Shown here: piece after piece, positions 37,586 through 48,361 of the stretch
Numbering within the stretch: the stretch's first letter is position 1
How the letters are laid out: the number at the start of each line of letters is the position of its first letter
NCBI RefSeq assembly: GCF_030062585.1
Contig: NZ_CP071935.1
Location: 186,001-250,000, forward strand
Reading direction: 5' to 3'
DNA length: 64,000 nucleotides
Source of the DNA: Helicobacter pylori
Lineage (GTDB): Bacteria; Campylobacterota; Campylobacteria; Campylobacterales; Helicobacteraceae
Notes under the pieces: model-generated
Database searches by the model: none
What the model was told of the DNA's origin: nothing
What the model saw: the letters and a program-made list of their open reading frames with translations, nothing else
Position numbers and translations under genes: made by a program

Positions 37586-39280
37586 ATGTTTGCTTCAGTA
37601 TTTGCTTCGCTAGGGACTCGTATCATGCTGGTCGTGTTAGCCGCTCTTTTAGGTTTAGGGGGGCTTTTTATTGGTTTTGTAAAGGTTATGCAAAAAGATG
37701 TGTTAGCGCAACTCATGGAGCATTTAGAAACCGGGCAATACAAAAAGCGTGAAAAAACGCTCGCTTACATGACAAAAATTATTGAACAGGGCATTCATGA
37801 GTATTACAAAAGTTTTGATAATGCTACTGCAAGAAAAATGGCGTTAGATTATTTCAAACGCATTAACGACGATAAGGGCATGATTTATATGGTGGTGGTG
37901 GATAAAAACGGGGTGGTGCTGTTTGATCCAGTCAATCCTAAAACCGTAGGCCAATCAGGGCTTGACGCTCAAAGCGTTGATGGGGTGTATTATGTTAGGG
38001 GGTATTTGGAGGCGGCTAAAAAAGGGGGAGGTTACACTTATTATAAAATGCCCAAATACGATGGGGGCGTGCCGGAGAAAAAATTCGCCTACTCGCATTA
38101 TGATGAGGTTTCTCAAATGGTGATCGCAACGACTTCTTATTACACTGACATTAACACCGAAAATAAAGCGATCAAAGAAGGCGTGAATAAGGTTTTTAAT
38201 GAAAACACCACGAAATTATTCCTTTGGATACTGACAGCGACGATAGCGTTAGTGGTTTTGACGCTCATATACGCTAAACTAAGGATCGTGAAACGCATTG
38301 ATGAACTGGTCCTTAAAATCAACGCTTTTAGCCATGGGGATAAGGATTTGAGGGCCAAAATTGATGTGGGTGATCGCAACGATGAAATCTCGCAAGTGGG
38401 CCGTGGGATCAATTTGTTTGTGGAAAACGCCCGCTTGATTATGGAAGAGATTAAAGGGATTTCCACTTCCAATAAAACTTCAATGGATAAATTAGTCCAA
38501 ATCGCGCAAGAAACCCAAAAGAGCATGAAAGATTCATCAACCACCTTAAATTCCGTAAAAAATAAAGCCACGGATGTAGCGAGCATGATGAATATTTCCA
38601 TAGAGCAGTCTCAAGGGTTAAGGAAGCGTTTGATTGAAACGCAAGGGCTTGTCAAAGAGAGCAAGGATGCGATCGGGGATTTATTTTCTCAAATCATAGA
38701 GAGCGCGCACACTGAAGAGGAACTCTCTAGCAAAGTGGAGCAATTAAGCCGTAACGCTGATGATGTCAAATCCATTTTGGATATTATCAATGATATTGCC
38801 GATCAAACCAATCTTTTAGCCCTAAATGCCGCTATTGAAGCCGCAAGAGCCGGCGAGCATGGCAGAGGCTTTGCGGTGGTGGCTGATGAAGTTAGGAATT
38901 TAGCCGGGCGCACTCAAAAGTCTTTAGCCGAAATCAATTCCACTATCATGGTGATTGTCCAAGAAATCAATGATGTGAGTTCGCAAATGAATCTCAATTC
39001 GCAAAAAATGGAGCGCTTGAGCGATATGAGTAAAAGCGTGCAAGAAACTTACGAAAAAATGAGTTCTAATTTAAGCTCAGTCGTGCAAGACAGCAATCAA
39101 AGCATGGACGATTACGCCAAATCCGGACGCCAAATTGAAGCTATGGTAAGCGATTTTGTAGGAGTGGAAGAAGTGGCTTCTAAAACTTTAGCGGATTCTT
39201 CAGATATTTTAAACATCGCTACGCATGTGAGTGGAACGACCATGAATTTAGACAAACAAGTGAATTTGTTTAAAACTTAA
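37586..39280 (+). CDS. tlpB: Chemoreceptor TlpB
   Basis: 564 residues (565 if the ATG three bases upstream is used; the later one has better spacing to AGGAG at 37574-37578 and fits the D114 numbering of the crystal structure). N-terminal membrane helix, periplasmic PAS/Cache domain ([18 protein letters not shown]), second helix at [23 protein letters not shown], then the signalling hairpin ([32 protein letters not shown]). It senses urea, acid and AI-2. Translation is set by the G13 leader. Matches HP0103. Confidence 0.96.
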   Translation: MFASVFASLGTRIMLVVLAALLGLGGLFIGFVKVMQKDVLAQLMEHLETGQYKKREKTLAYMTKIIEQGIHEYYKSFDNATARKMALDYFKRINDDKGMIYMVVVDKNGVVLFDPVNPKTVGQSGLDAQSVDGVYYVRGYLEAAKKGGGYTYYKMPKYDGGVPEKKFAYSHYDEVSQMVIATTSYYTDINTENKAIKEGVNKVFNENTTKLFLWILTATIALVVLTLIYAKLRIVKRIDELVLKINAFSHGDKDLRAKIDVGDRNDEISQVGRGINLFVENARLIMEEIKGISTSNKTSMDKLVQIAQETQKSMKDSSTTLNSVKNKATDVASMMNISIEQSQGLRKRLIETQGLVKESKDAIGDLFSQIIESAHTEEELSSKVEQLSRNADDVKSILDIINDIADQTNLLALNAAIEAARAGEHGRGFAVVADEVRNLAGRTQKSLAEINSTIMVIVQEINDVSSQMNLNSQKMERLSDMSKSVQETYEKMSSNLSSVVQDSNQSMDDYAKSGRQIEAMVSDFVGVEEVASKTLADSSDILNIATHVSGTTMNLDKQVNLFKT

Positions 39281-39310
39281 TCAGGGGGAGTTTATTAAAA
39301 AAGGGTTGGA

Positions 39311-40090
39311 TTGTTAAAAGTTTCTGTGATCACGGCGTGTTTTAATAGCGAAAAAACCATTGAAGACACCATTCTTTCCGTGCTTCATCAAACTTATAAA
39401 AACATTGAATACATCATTATAGACGGGGCTAGCACGGATAGCACTTTAGAAATCATCCAAAAATATAAGGATAGAATCGCTTGCGTGGTGAGTGAAAAAG
39501 ATAAGGGCATTTATGACGCTATGAATAAAGGCATAAAGCGTTCTAGTGGGGATATTATCGCTTTATTGAATAGCGATGATTTTTATATTGATGAGTTTGT
39601 GATAGAAAAAGTGGTGCATGAGTTTGAAAACAAAAATTGCGATAGCGTGTATGCGGATCTGGTTTTTGTCAAACCGGATCGTTTAGAAAAAGTGGTCCGT
39701 TATTATGAAAGCGGGGAGTTTAACCCTAAAACCTTGCTTTATGGCGTGGTGCCAGCCCACCCCACGCTCTTTGTTAAAAAAGCCATTCATGAACGCTACG
39801 GGCTATACAAAACCGATTATAAAATTTCAGCGGATTTTGAGATGATCATCCGCTTGTTTGTGGTGCAAAAAATAAGCTTTTCTTACTTGAAAGAAGTGTT
39901 AGTGGTGATGCGCACCGGGGGAGTTAGCACGAGCGGGTTTAAAAGCCTTTTATTAAGGAATAAAGAAAACATAAGAGCATGTAAAGAAAACGGCATTCAA
40001 GCGAATGTTTTTTCCATGTTTTTGAAATACCCTAGGAAAATCATGGGCTTATTTAAAAGGGGAAAAGGGGGATTAAAACGAAACGATTAA
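39311..40090 (+). CDS. Family 2 glycosyltransferase (LPS O-chain, HP0102-like)
   Basis: 259 residues, GT-A fold: SVITACFNSEKTIEDTILSVLHQTYKNIEYIIIDGAS, SEKDKGIYDAMNKGI and NSDDFY (the DxD-like motif). Its TTG start follows AAGGG at 39301-39305, 31 bases after tlpB, so it is in the same transcript and under the same RepG control. The H. pylori gene is reported to be needed for LPS O-chain synthesis. It ends 18 bases inside the convergent outer membrane protein gene. Confidence 0.88.
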   Translation: MLKVSVITACFNSEKTIEDTILSVLHQTYKNIEYIIIDGASTDSTLEIIQKYKDRIACVVSEKDKGIYDAMNKGIKRSSGDIIALLNSDDFYIDEFVIEKVVHEFENKNCDSVYADLVFVKPDRLEKVVRYYESGEFNPKTLLYGVVPAHPTLFVKKAIHERYGLYKTDYKISADFEMIIRLFVVQKISFSYLKEVLVVMRTGGVSTSGFKSLLLRNKENIRACKENGIQANVFSMFLKYPRKIMGLFKRGKGGLKRND

Positions 40091-40834
40091 AGAAAGATTA
40101 GCGTTAAATCGTGGCTTGAATCTTTCTTGATGGTTATTGTAGGTGTAAAAAACATTTCTCACTAAGGGCATTTCAATCCCTAACTGCAAAGACAAATAGC
40201 CGATAAAATCCACGATAAAACCAAAACGCAAAGGGACTTGAAAAAAGGTTTTCTTGGTTCTTGGGATAATCGTTGTGATAGCACCGGTTTTAATCGTATC
40301 CACTAACAACACCCCTTGTTCTAAAGCGATCCCTAAATAACTCCTAAAACGATAAATATTTTTATCTACAAAAATCCAAGAAAAATCTAACGCGCCCCCA
40401 TAATTTTGCACCATTAGGATTTGAGGCTGGGAGAGCGAAACAGAATGGAAATAGTTATAGACGCTAAAGATTCTAAAACCGACTTTAGGGTGGTTTCTTA
40501 AAAAATGCTCTAAACCGGTAGCGGTGTTAAACCCTATACTATTGGCTACAAAAGTCAAGCTTTGATTAGAAGTTGAAAAAGTGGCTTGCGAATAGTTGTA
40601 CCCAAAAATAAAGAAAAATTTAAGGCTTTTTTCTAAAGCCCTTTTTAAGATTTGCTGGTTTTTGTCTAAGATTTGCTGTTTTTCATTGTTTTTATCAATA
40701 GTTAGGGGTTTGGGTTTGTCATCGTCATTCTTGTTTTTAAAATTTTCTAAGAATTTAGACCAAGTGATTTCATTAGCTTCTAAAAAGAGTGGATTCAACG
40801 ATAAAAAGAGATAAATACTAAATAGAGTTTTCAA
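40073..40834 (-). CDS. Outer membrane protein of unknown function (HP0101-like)
   Basis: 253 residues. Signal peptide MKTLFSIYLFLSLNPLFLEA, a polar linker (NKNDDDKPKPLTIDKNNEKQQ), then alternating strands that end in RFKPRFNANLSLIVSF, with the C-terminal Phe of a beta-barrel. Start TTG, with AAGG upstream. The barrel resembles the Hof/Hor outer membrane proteins only in outline. Overlaps the converging glycosyltransferase gene by 18 bases. Confidence 0.8.
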   Translation of the reverse strand: MKTLFSIYLFLSLNPLFLEANEITWSKFLENFKNKNDDDKPKPLTIDKNNEKQQILDKNQQILKRALEKSLKFFFIFGYNYSQATFSTSNQSLTFVANSIGFNTATGLEHFLRNHPKVGFRIFSVYNYFHSVSLSQPQILMVQNYGGALDFSWIFVDKNIYRFRSYLGIALEQGVLLVDTIKTGAITTIIPRTKKTFFQVPLRFGFIVDFIGYLSLQLGIEMPLVRNVFYTYNNHQERFKPRFNANLSLIVSF

Positions 40835-40951
40835 ATACAGCCTTAAACTTTTTACGGCTATTGTGCCTAATTATCTTAAATTAACTTTAAATTACTTGCA
40901 TGTTTTTACTATAACCCTACTTACACGCAACGCTATATTTTAAAATTTAGC

Positions 40952-42058
40952 TTAGAGCAAATAAAACACCTTTTCTTCTTGAAAAATACTTTTAATTTCT
41001 ACAAAAAGGGTCTTTTCTGTGCGTTCTTCTAGCACGATAATAGGGTTAATACTCTCGCTCCCGCTCACTAACGCCCTTAAAGACAACTCTTCTTCATAAC
41101 TTAAGGGGTTAAGGTTTAACTCTTTTAAAGTATCGTAGTTTTTTGCCATAAGGGTATTAAGGCCCTCTAAAGTTAAAAACAGGGTTTCATCTCTTTGGCT
41201 ATAGCCCACTAGAGCGCTTAAACGCTGAGAAAAAACCCACCTTAAATCGTTGATCCTAACCTTAGCCTTGCTTTTAGAGCGCGCTAGAATGTAGCAATTC
41301 AAGGGGTTTGAATTTTTAGAAAGCCACACGCCCCCATTCAATAAGCGGTAAGTTGCGATCGTTTTTTGGGCTAAAAAAGGCTTATTGCCATTCTTTTTAG
41401 CTGTTTCTAATGTTCTAAAAACTTGCGTCCTTTCTTCAATACTTGCGGGTAAAATCTGGCGTTTTAAAGGCGAGTAAAGCTCAAAGGGGCTTCTGTTTTG
41501 GGATTCTTTTTGGATTTTTAAAGCGAATTGGCAACCGCAATAATTTTGCCGATAAAGCTCATTTTCTCTCGCCAAAGCTTGCAAGTTTAAATCCAACTCG
41601 CTCTTGAAATGTTCAAAATTATCGTTTCTAAACACAACAAATTCCAAATTGTGCCTTTGCGCGATGTGTTGTCCCTTAGCGATGAGCTGGTTAGGGTCTT
41701 TTTTAGGGCTTGTGAGTAAGGTGGTGGTGAATTTTTCTTCTCCTAATTCAAAGGCTTTCAACGCGCTCGCTTCTAAGCGTAAATCAAAGCACTCAAAACA
41801 GCGTTCGCTTTTTTCCCCTAACAATTCCTTACCCTTAGCTTTATCTAAAAATTTTTCTAATTCATAATCGCCCTCAAGCAATTCAATTCCTAGCATCTCG
41901 CAAGTGCGTTTCACGTCTTCTAAACGCAACAAGTATTCGCTATAAGGGTGGATATTGGGGTTATAAAAAAACCCTATGATTTTTTCACCCGCAAAAGCCT
42001 CTTTAGCCTTTTTTAAAAAATAGAGATTATCCACTGAGCAACAAATATGAATGAGCAT
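40952..42058 (-). CDS. queH: Epoxyqueuosine reductase QueH-like protein
   Basis: 368 residues. QueH (DUF208) motifs: HICCSVDN at the N-terminus, FYNPNIHPYSEYLLR, ERCFECFDLRLEASA, FTTTLLTSPKKD, and YRQNYCGCQFALK; these cysteines bind a 4Fe-4S cluster. It does the last step of queuosine synthesis in tRNA. The last 160 residues extend beyond the QueH core and are of unknown role. The ATG shares a base with the tlpA stop (TAATG). Matches HP0100. Confidence 0.85.
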   Translation of the reverse strand: MLIHICCSVDNLYFLKKAKEAFAGEKIIGFFYNPNIHPYSEYLLRLEDVKRTCEMLGIELLEGDYELEKFLDKAKGKELLGEKSERCFECFDLRLEASALKAFELGEEKFTTTLLTSPKKDPNQLIAKGQHIAQRHNLEFVVFRNDNFEHFKSELDLNLQALARENELYRQNYCGCQFALKIQKESQNRSPFELYSPLKRQILPASIEERTQVFRTLETAKKNGNKPFLAQKTIATYRLLNGGVWLSKNSNPLNCYILARSKSKAKVRINDLRWVFSQRLSALVGYSQRDETLFLTLEGLNTLMAKNYDTLKELNLNPLSYEEELSLRALVSGSESINPIIVLEERTEKTLFVEIKSIFQEEKVFYLL

Positions 42059-44085
42059 TAAAACTGCTTTTTATTCACATCTTCTAAAATATCGTTAGAG
42101 ACTTTGTCAATTTCTTGACTGATTTCTAACGAATCGCTAGCGATTTTTAGATTGCCCTCAATAACTGATCTTAAGGCTTCAATAGAAGCGTTGATTTCTT
42201 CCACTTCTTTAACCTGATTTTTAATGCTTTCGCTCGTGTCTGAAATGCTTTGAACGAGGATATTGATATTAGCTTCAATTTCGCTGAGCGATTTTTGCGT
42301 CCTTTCAGCGAGCTTTCTCACCTCATCAGCCACTACCGCAAAGCCTCTGCCATGCTCGCCGGCTCTTGCGGCTTCAATAGCGGCGTTTAGGGCTAAAAGA
42401 TTGGTTTGATCGGCAATATCTCTAATGATTTCTACAATGCTTTTAATGTCTTGCCCTTGTTCAATCATGGCTTCACTTTGAGAGCTCACGCCTTGAATGG
42501 AAGTGGTGATATTTTCTATCGTTTTAGAAGTTTCCATCAAGCTTTTGTGTTGGGAGTTTGAAGCCTTTTCTAAATTTTGCACGCATTCTTTTAAATTCGC
42601 GCTATCGTTCGCTAAATCTTTGGCAAAATTAGACGAAGTTTCTAGCATTTTTTGGATTTCTTGCCCTAAAGCGTTGGTAACCAATTCCACCCTACCCGAA
42701 GCGTTTTGGATTCGGCCTCTAAAATCCAAACCAGAATAGCTTTCAAAGATTTTGAAAATGCTTGGCATGTGAGTCCCTACGCTTTCTTGCAAATAATCCA
42801 TGATCCCATTTAGCGCGTCCCTCAATTCTTTCAAATCAGGGCTTGCGGGCTCAGCCGTGATGCGCACCGCAAAATTCCCTGCTTTCACGTCTGAAACCAC
42901 TTTAATGGTGTCTTGGACGGCTTGCCTGTCTTCTTGCATGGTTTTTTGGGTTTGCAAGATATTTTTATTGATCGCTGTTTGCATGCGCCCTAATTCGTCA
43001 TTAGATTTCGCTTCAACCAATTTAATACCGCTGGAATTGGCTTGATTGTTCAATAATTTGAAGAAATGAGATAAGGTGCTAGAAACGACTTCCAAACGAT
43101 TGCTCACAATCGTTCGCATTAAGAGAGTGATCGCTATAATCAAGGCTAACACCATGATAGCGCTCGCTACAATCACCACAAAACGCACCGATCCTACTTG
43201 CTCATAGACCTTGTCTTTTTCAATGATTAAAGCGATCATCCAATTAAGATTGTCTTTACTTTCTGTTTTGCCTAGCATTTTAAAGGTTTCAACGGCTAAA
43301 AAATTTTCCTTATGGCTAAAGGGATCCAGGTATTCTAAAGTCGCTTTAGAGCCGTTTTCTAAAATTGCCAGCACTTCGTTGGTGGCTTTAGGCACGCTCT
43401 TATAAATTTCTGCGATAGATTTGTCTTGCAAACTCTTATTCGCGCTCAAAAGCACTTTACCCTTAACGCCAATTAAAAACAAATCGCTCCTGTTTTTAGT
43501 GATTTCATTACTGAAGCTGTCAATAGAAAAGAAAATCATCAAAGCCCCTACAGCCTCTTGAGTGTTTTCATTCAATAAAGGTAAAAGAATATCAACCCCA
43601 TAAACTTCCGCCCCATTAGGCATTTTCCTATAATAAGGCAAGCTTTTAGAAATTTCTTTATTTTTCATCGCTTTTTGCGCTAAAGGGTTATTCCCCAATG
43701 ACGGATTTTCCATTAATTTAATCGTATCGTTATCCCTTAAAAGCGTTAATCTTAAATCTTCTCTGTTTTTAAAAAATATGCTCACCCCAGCGACATGCGA
43801 ATTGGCTAAAATGAAGTTTTTTAACAAGTGGATTTTGATTTCTCTTTTGGTGTCTTTAGGGAGCATTTCTTTGACAATGCCCATGCTCGTATAAGTGTTT
43901 TCCAAAACCCCTTGCACTTCCTTAACCTTAAAATGCAAACTATCTTGCATAGAACGCAAGGTGTTTTCTTTTAAAATCTCTTTCACCCTGCTGTTTAAGG
44001 ACACCCCTAAAATGCTCACGCACACGATCACAATCAACGCCACCCACAATATGATTTTATTACCGATACTCAAACCTTTAGACAA
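42058..44085 (-). CDS. tlpA: Chemoreceptor TlpA
   Basis: 675 residues. N-terminal helix ([22 protein letters not shown]), periplasmic double Cache domain ([20 protein letters not shown]), second membrane helix ([21 protein letters not shown]), HAMP, and the signalling hairpin [39 protein letters not shown]. It is implicated in arginine and bicarbonate sensing. Start TTG, with AAGG upstream. Downstream queH is coupled. Matches HP0099. Confidence 0.95.
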   Translation of the reverse strand: MSKGLSIGNKIILWVALIVIVCVSILGVSLNSRVKEILKENTLRSMQDSLHFKVKEVQGVLENTYTSMGIVKEMLPKDTKREIKIHLLKNFILANSHVAGVSIFFKNREDLRLTLLRDNDTIKLMENPSLGNNPLAQKAMKNKEISKSLPYYRKMPNGAEVYGVDILLPLLNENTQEAVGALMIFFSIDSFSNEITKNRSDLFLIGVKGKVLLSANKSLQDKSIAEIYKSVPKATNEVLAILENGSKATLEYLDPFSHKENFLAVETFKMLGKTESKDNLNWMIALIIEKDKVYEQVGSVRFVVIVASAIMVLALIIAITLLMRTIVSNRLEVVSSTLSHFFKLLNNQANSSGIKLVEAKSNDELGRMQTAINKNILQTQKTMQEDRQAVQDTIKVVSDVKAGNFAVRITAEPASPDLKELRDALNGIMDYLQESVGTHMPSIFKIFESYSGLDFRGRIQNASGRVELVTNALGQEIQKMLETSSNFAKDLANDSANLKECVQNLEKASNSQHKSLMETSKTIENITTSIQGVSSQSEAMIEQGQDIKSIVEIIRDIADQTNLLALNAAIEAARAGEHGRGFAVVADEVRKLAERTQKSLSEIEANINILVQSISDTSESIKNQVKEVEEINASIEALRSVIEGNLKIASDSLEISQEIDKVSNDILEDVNKKQF

Positions 44086-44141
44086 AACACAACCTTACTA
44101 TGATGAATTTTTTGCCCATTTGCGGCAAAATTTTAAACCGC

Positions 44142-44155
44142 ATTATAGTATTATA
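44142..44155 (-). promoter_or_regulatory. -10 boxes for tlpA
   Basis: Minus-strand TATAAT occurs twice here (44147-44142 and 44155-44150). The nearer one puts the transcript start about 50 bases before the tlpA start. Confidence 0.55.
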
Positions 44156-44276
44156 AGCATAAATCCAAAATTAAACTGAATAAAAAAAAGCGATCAACCA
44201 TTCTCATTAAAAAATTGTTTTAAGGTTGCATTCGCTCTTTTAGGGTATGCTACGACTTGAAATTATCCAAATATAA

Positions 44277-45743
<1,467 letters not shown>

Positions 45744-45797
45744 ATCTTTTTTAAGCCCTTATTCCTGATAAAATCTTAATTTTAAGTCAAACTACAC

Positions 45798-45803
45798 TAT
45801 AAT
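45798..45803 (+). promoter_or_regulatory. -10 box for the HP0097-like lipoprotein gene
   Basis: TATAAT in CACTATAATAAGG, 45 bases before the start codon. Confidence 0.6.
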
Positions 45804-45847
45804 AAGGAAATTCTAAACGAAAATTAAACTGAATGAAAGGAGTTTGA

Positions 45848-46561
45848 ATGAAAAAAATCGTTTTAGTAGCGATAGCCTTACTGATAAGTGGTTGCGCGAG
45901 CTATAAGATCACGCCTGAACATGTTACTTCCTATAATAATGGGATTCAAGTGATGACCTCCACGCAAGCCAAGTCTAAAGTCCAGCTAGAAATCGCTCAA
46001 AGCAAATTGAAAGGTTTGAATGAATCCCCCTTAGTGCTGTATGTAGCGGCGCAAGTTATAGAGGGAAATCCTGTGGTGTTTAGCCGTAAAGCCATTTCGG
46101 TGTCTATCAACCAAACGAATTTACCGGTCTTAAGCTTGAGACAGGTGATGAAATCCAGTTTTGATTTTGAGGGCATTTTACAAAGCTTTAATATCAGCGT
46201 GCCGACCGCCCCTATTGATAATATCAATATGATCACCCCGCCTATGTTTTATTACGGGCAAGGGAGTTTTTTAGCTTATAACGGCATGATGTATGGGGGA
46301 ATGGGCATGTATGGGCCGGGCTTTGGCATGATGATGATGGATGATGTAGAAGAGCAAGAAGTCATGCAAGAAAGCCGCCAAGCTTTAAAAATCCTAGCGA
46401 TCAATTATCTTAAAAACAACACCCTTAATGTTGAAGGTAAGGCTAGAGGAGGGTTTGTGGTAGTGGATACCAAAAACCTTAAAACCCCGGGCGTGGTGGT
46501 GGTTAAAGTCTTTTTAGAAGATGAAATCCACACCTTTAAAATTGATATTTCTAAGATGTGA
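45848..46561 (+). CDS. Lipoprotein with a Met/Gly-rich loop (HP0097-like)
   Basis: 237 residues. Signal peptide MKKIVLVAIALLISGCASY, lipobox ISGC with lipidated C16. The N-terminal half is a soluble domain; residues about 134-162 are a low-complexity stretch of Met, Gly and Tyr (NGMMYGGMGMYGPGFGMMMM) before an acidic run (DDVEEQE). Such Met-rich loops bind copper or other soft metals in some proteins, but that is inference. GAAAGGAG precedes the ATG; own promoter and terminator. Function unknown. Confidence 0.8.
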   Translation: MKKIVLVAIALLISGCASYKITPEHVTSYNNGIQVMTSTQAKSKVQLEIAQSKLKGLNESPLVLYVAAQVIEGNPVVFSRKAISVSINQTNLPVLSLRQVMKSSFDFEGILQSFNISVPTAPIDNINMITPPMFYYGQGSFLAYNGMMYGGMGMYGPGFGMMMMDDVEEQEVMQESRQALKILAINYLKNNTLNVEGKARGGFVVVDTKNLKTPGVVVVKVFLEDEIHTFKIDISKM

Positions 46562-46580
46562 TCGTCTCCTTTAATAAAAG

Positions 46581-46610
46581 CCTTTGGGCCAATCCACCTA
46601 AAGGTTTTTT
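46581..46610 (+). terminator. Terminator of the HP0097-like gene
   Basis: CCTTT and AAAGG arms with partial GG/CC pairing inside, followed directly by six T. Confidence 0.65.
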
Positions 46611-46640
46611 CTTAATTGGGTTAAAAACGATTGAACCTTA

Positions 46641-46677
46641 CCCCTTTTTTTAGATTTTATTTGATGGTAAAAAGGGG
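46641..46677. repeat. Inverted repeat CCCCTTTTT/AAAAAGGGG
   Basis: Nine-base arms (46641-46649 and 46669-46677) around a 19-base AT-rich loop, 43 bases past the leftward dehydrogenase stop. It could be a terminator for either side; no T run follows directly. Confidence 0.6.
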
Positions 46678-46697
46678 AGAAAAGCCCAACAATTAAA

Positions 46698-46716
46698 CCC
46701 CCCCCCCTTTTTTTTT
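46698..46716. repeat. C10-T9 double homopolymer (A9-G10 on the minus strand)
   Basis: Ten C then nine T, four bases beyond the stop codon of the leftward 2-hydroxyacid dehydrogenase gene, so in its 3' untranslated region. Long tracts like this vary in length by slippage in H. pylori. Confidence 0.9.
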
Positions 46717-46720
46717 GCGT

Positions 46721-47665
46721 TTATTTTTGAGAAGCTAAAAAATCTTGGATATTTTCTTTGGTTCTTTCCACCAAGGTTTTCAAGCTGTCGCTATACGCCC
46801 ATGCGATATGGGGGGTTAAAAGCAATTTGTTTTGGATCTTTGGGTTCAAAAACGCATGATCTTTTTCAAAAGGCTCTTTCACAAACACATCGCTCGCGTA
46901 ATACAAATCTTTGGTTTCTAAAGTTAAAGCCAAATCCTTTTCATTCACAATGCCCCCACGCCCCACATTGATTAAAATCGCCCCTTCTTTTAGGCTTTGC
47001 AATTCTTTCAGAGCGATTAAATCGCGCGTGCTTTCATTTAGGGGGGCATGAATGCTGATAATATCGCTTGTTGTGAGCAGATCTTTTAAGCTCAAGCGCT
47101 CATACTCTTCTTTTTTATCTTTAGGGGAATAATACACCACCTTTGCCCCGAAAGCTTGAGCGAGTTTGGCGACTCTTTTACCGATTGTGCCTAAACCAAT
47201 AACCCCCCATTGACTCCCTTTAATAAGCCCCATTTTCATATCGCTAATGTGCGTAAAAATATCGCTTTGGCTATATTCCCCGCTTTTGCAATAACGATCG
47301 TAATCATTGATCCTCCCCAACAAAGACAACGCGCACGCTAAAGTGTGCTGGGCTACAGATTCTGTAGAATAAGCGCTCACATTTTTGACTTCTATGCCTA
47401 AAGCTTTCGCGCTTTTTATATCCACATTATCCGTGCCTGTAGCGGTGATGCAAATGAGTTTGAGTTTGGGCAATTGGCTTAAAATCTCTTGGGTGATAAC
47501 GACTTTATTCAGCACTACAATCTCAGCGTCTTTGCAACGTTCAACGATTTGACTGGGCGAAGTAACCTCATAAAAATCAAAATCCGCTACTTCTTTTAAA
47601 ACTTCTAGTGCTTTTAACCCCACGCTTTTAGCGTCTAATACCACGCCTTTTTTGAATGTTTTCAT
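46721..47665 (-). CDS. D-isomer-specific 2-hydroxyacid dehydrogenase
   Basis: 314 residues. NAD-binding motif GVIGLGTIGKRVAKLAQAFG, catalytic Arg in LINVGRGGIVNE, the Glu/His pair in the C-terminal lobe with TPHIAWAYSDS. Closest in style to hydroxypyruvate/glycerate or lactate-type dehydrogenases; the substrate is not readable. AGGAG lies ahead of the ATG. Its mRNA carries an A9-G10 tract after the stop. Matches HP0096. Confidence 0.88.
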   Translation of the reverse strand: MKTFKKGVVLDAKSVGLKALEVLKEVADFDFYEVTSPSQIVERCKDAEIVVLNKVVITQEILSQLPKLKLICITATGTDNVDIKSAKALGIEVKNVSAYSTESVAQHTLACALSLLGRINDYDRYCKSGEYSQSDIFTHISDMKMGLIKGSQWGVIGLGTIGKRVAKLAQAFGAKVVYYSPKDKKEEYERLSLKDLLTTSDIISIHAPLNESTRDLIALKELQSLKEGAILINVGRGGIVNEKDLALTLETKDLYYASDVFVKEPFEKDHAFLNPKIQNKLLLTPHIAWAYSDSLKTLVERTKENIQDFLASQK

Positions 47666-47737
47666 CTCTATACTCCTAGATTTAATTTTAAAGTTATATA
47701 ATTAAACCACAAAATCCTTTTTTAAAAGAAACTAAAC

Positions 47738-48268
47738 ATGCCAAAACCCAAGAAAAACACCCTCCCCTGTAGCCTTTCTATCAAAATGTCTTATTTCATG
47801 CGCCTTCTCATTAAATGGCGCACCCGTTCTTTAAGCCATAAAATGATGACTCTAGTTCAAATTTTAAGTATTTTAGCCTTAGCGAGCAAGGCCAGTGAAG
47901 ATTTAGAAGAGCAACTCAAAAAAATCAAAGACTACATTTATAGAACCCTAAACGCTAAAATCGCATCGGATGTGTATAACCGAGTGCTTATTTTAGTGAA
48001 TGAATATTGCGCTAATGAAGAATTGTTTGATAAAGAGAGCGTTAAAATTTCAGATTTACTCATTCAAGACATTCAGCTTTACGCTTTAGTCGATGAAATG
48101 CTTAAAGAAGATAAATACCAGGTCCAGCACACCATTTTAAAGGGCATCATCAAGCGCAAATACGATGAAGCCTACTCGCTCAATAGCGAAGACAGGATTC
48201 TTTTAGAATACCAAGAACGCTTGCTAGAACCCTCATACGCGTCTTTTTCAAATAAAAAATTCAAATGA
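47738..48268 (+). CDS. Hypothetical protein (HP0095-like)
   Basis: 176 residues, soluble. Basic N-terminus (PKPKKNTLPC), a mildly hydrophobic stretch (MMTLVQILSILALASKAS), then an all-helical, charged body (DLEEQLKKIKDYIYRTLNAKI) without known motifs. It is divergent from the dehydrogenase and lies 93 bases before futC. The upstream region has only a weak ribosome site, so an internal ATG is possible. Family not recognised. Confidence 0.65.
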   Translation: MPKPKKNTLPCSLSIKMSYFMRLLIKWRTRSLSHKMMTLVQILSILALASKASEDLEEQLKKIKDYIYRTLNAKIASDVYNRVLILVNEYCANEELFDKESVKISDLLIQDIQLYALVDEMLKEDKYQVQHTILKGIIKRKYDEAYSLNSEDRILLEYQERLLEPSYASFSNKKFK

Positions 48269-48361
48269 TTTGAAAGCGTTACCCCACTTTTTAGGTTTTT
48301 ATTGAAAAAGGGCTTTAAAATGAGCTAAAATGAGCGTTTCATTTGAAAATAAAGGGATTGA

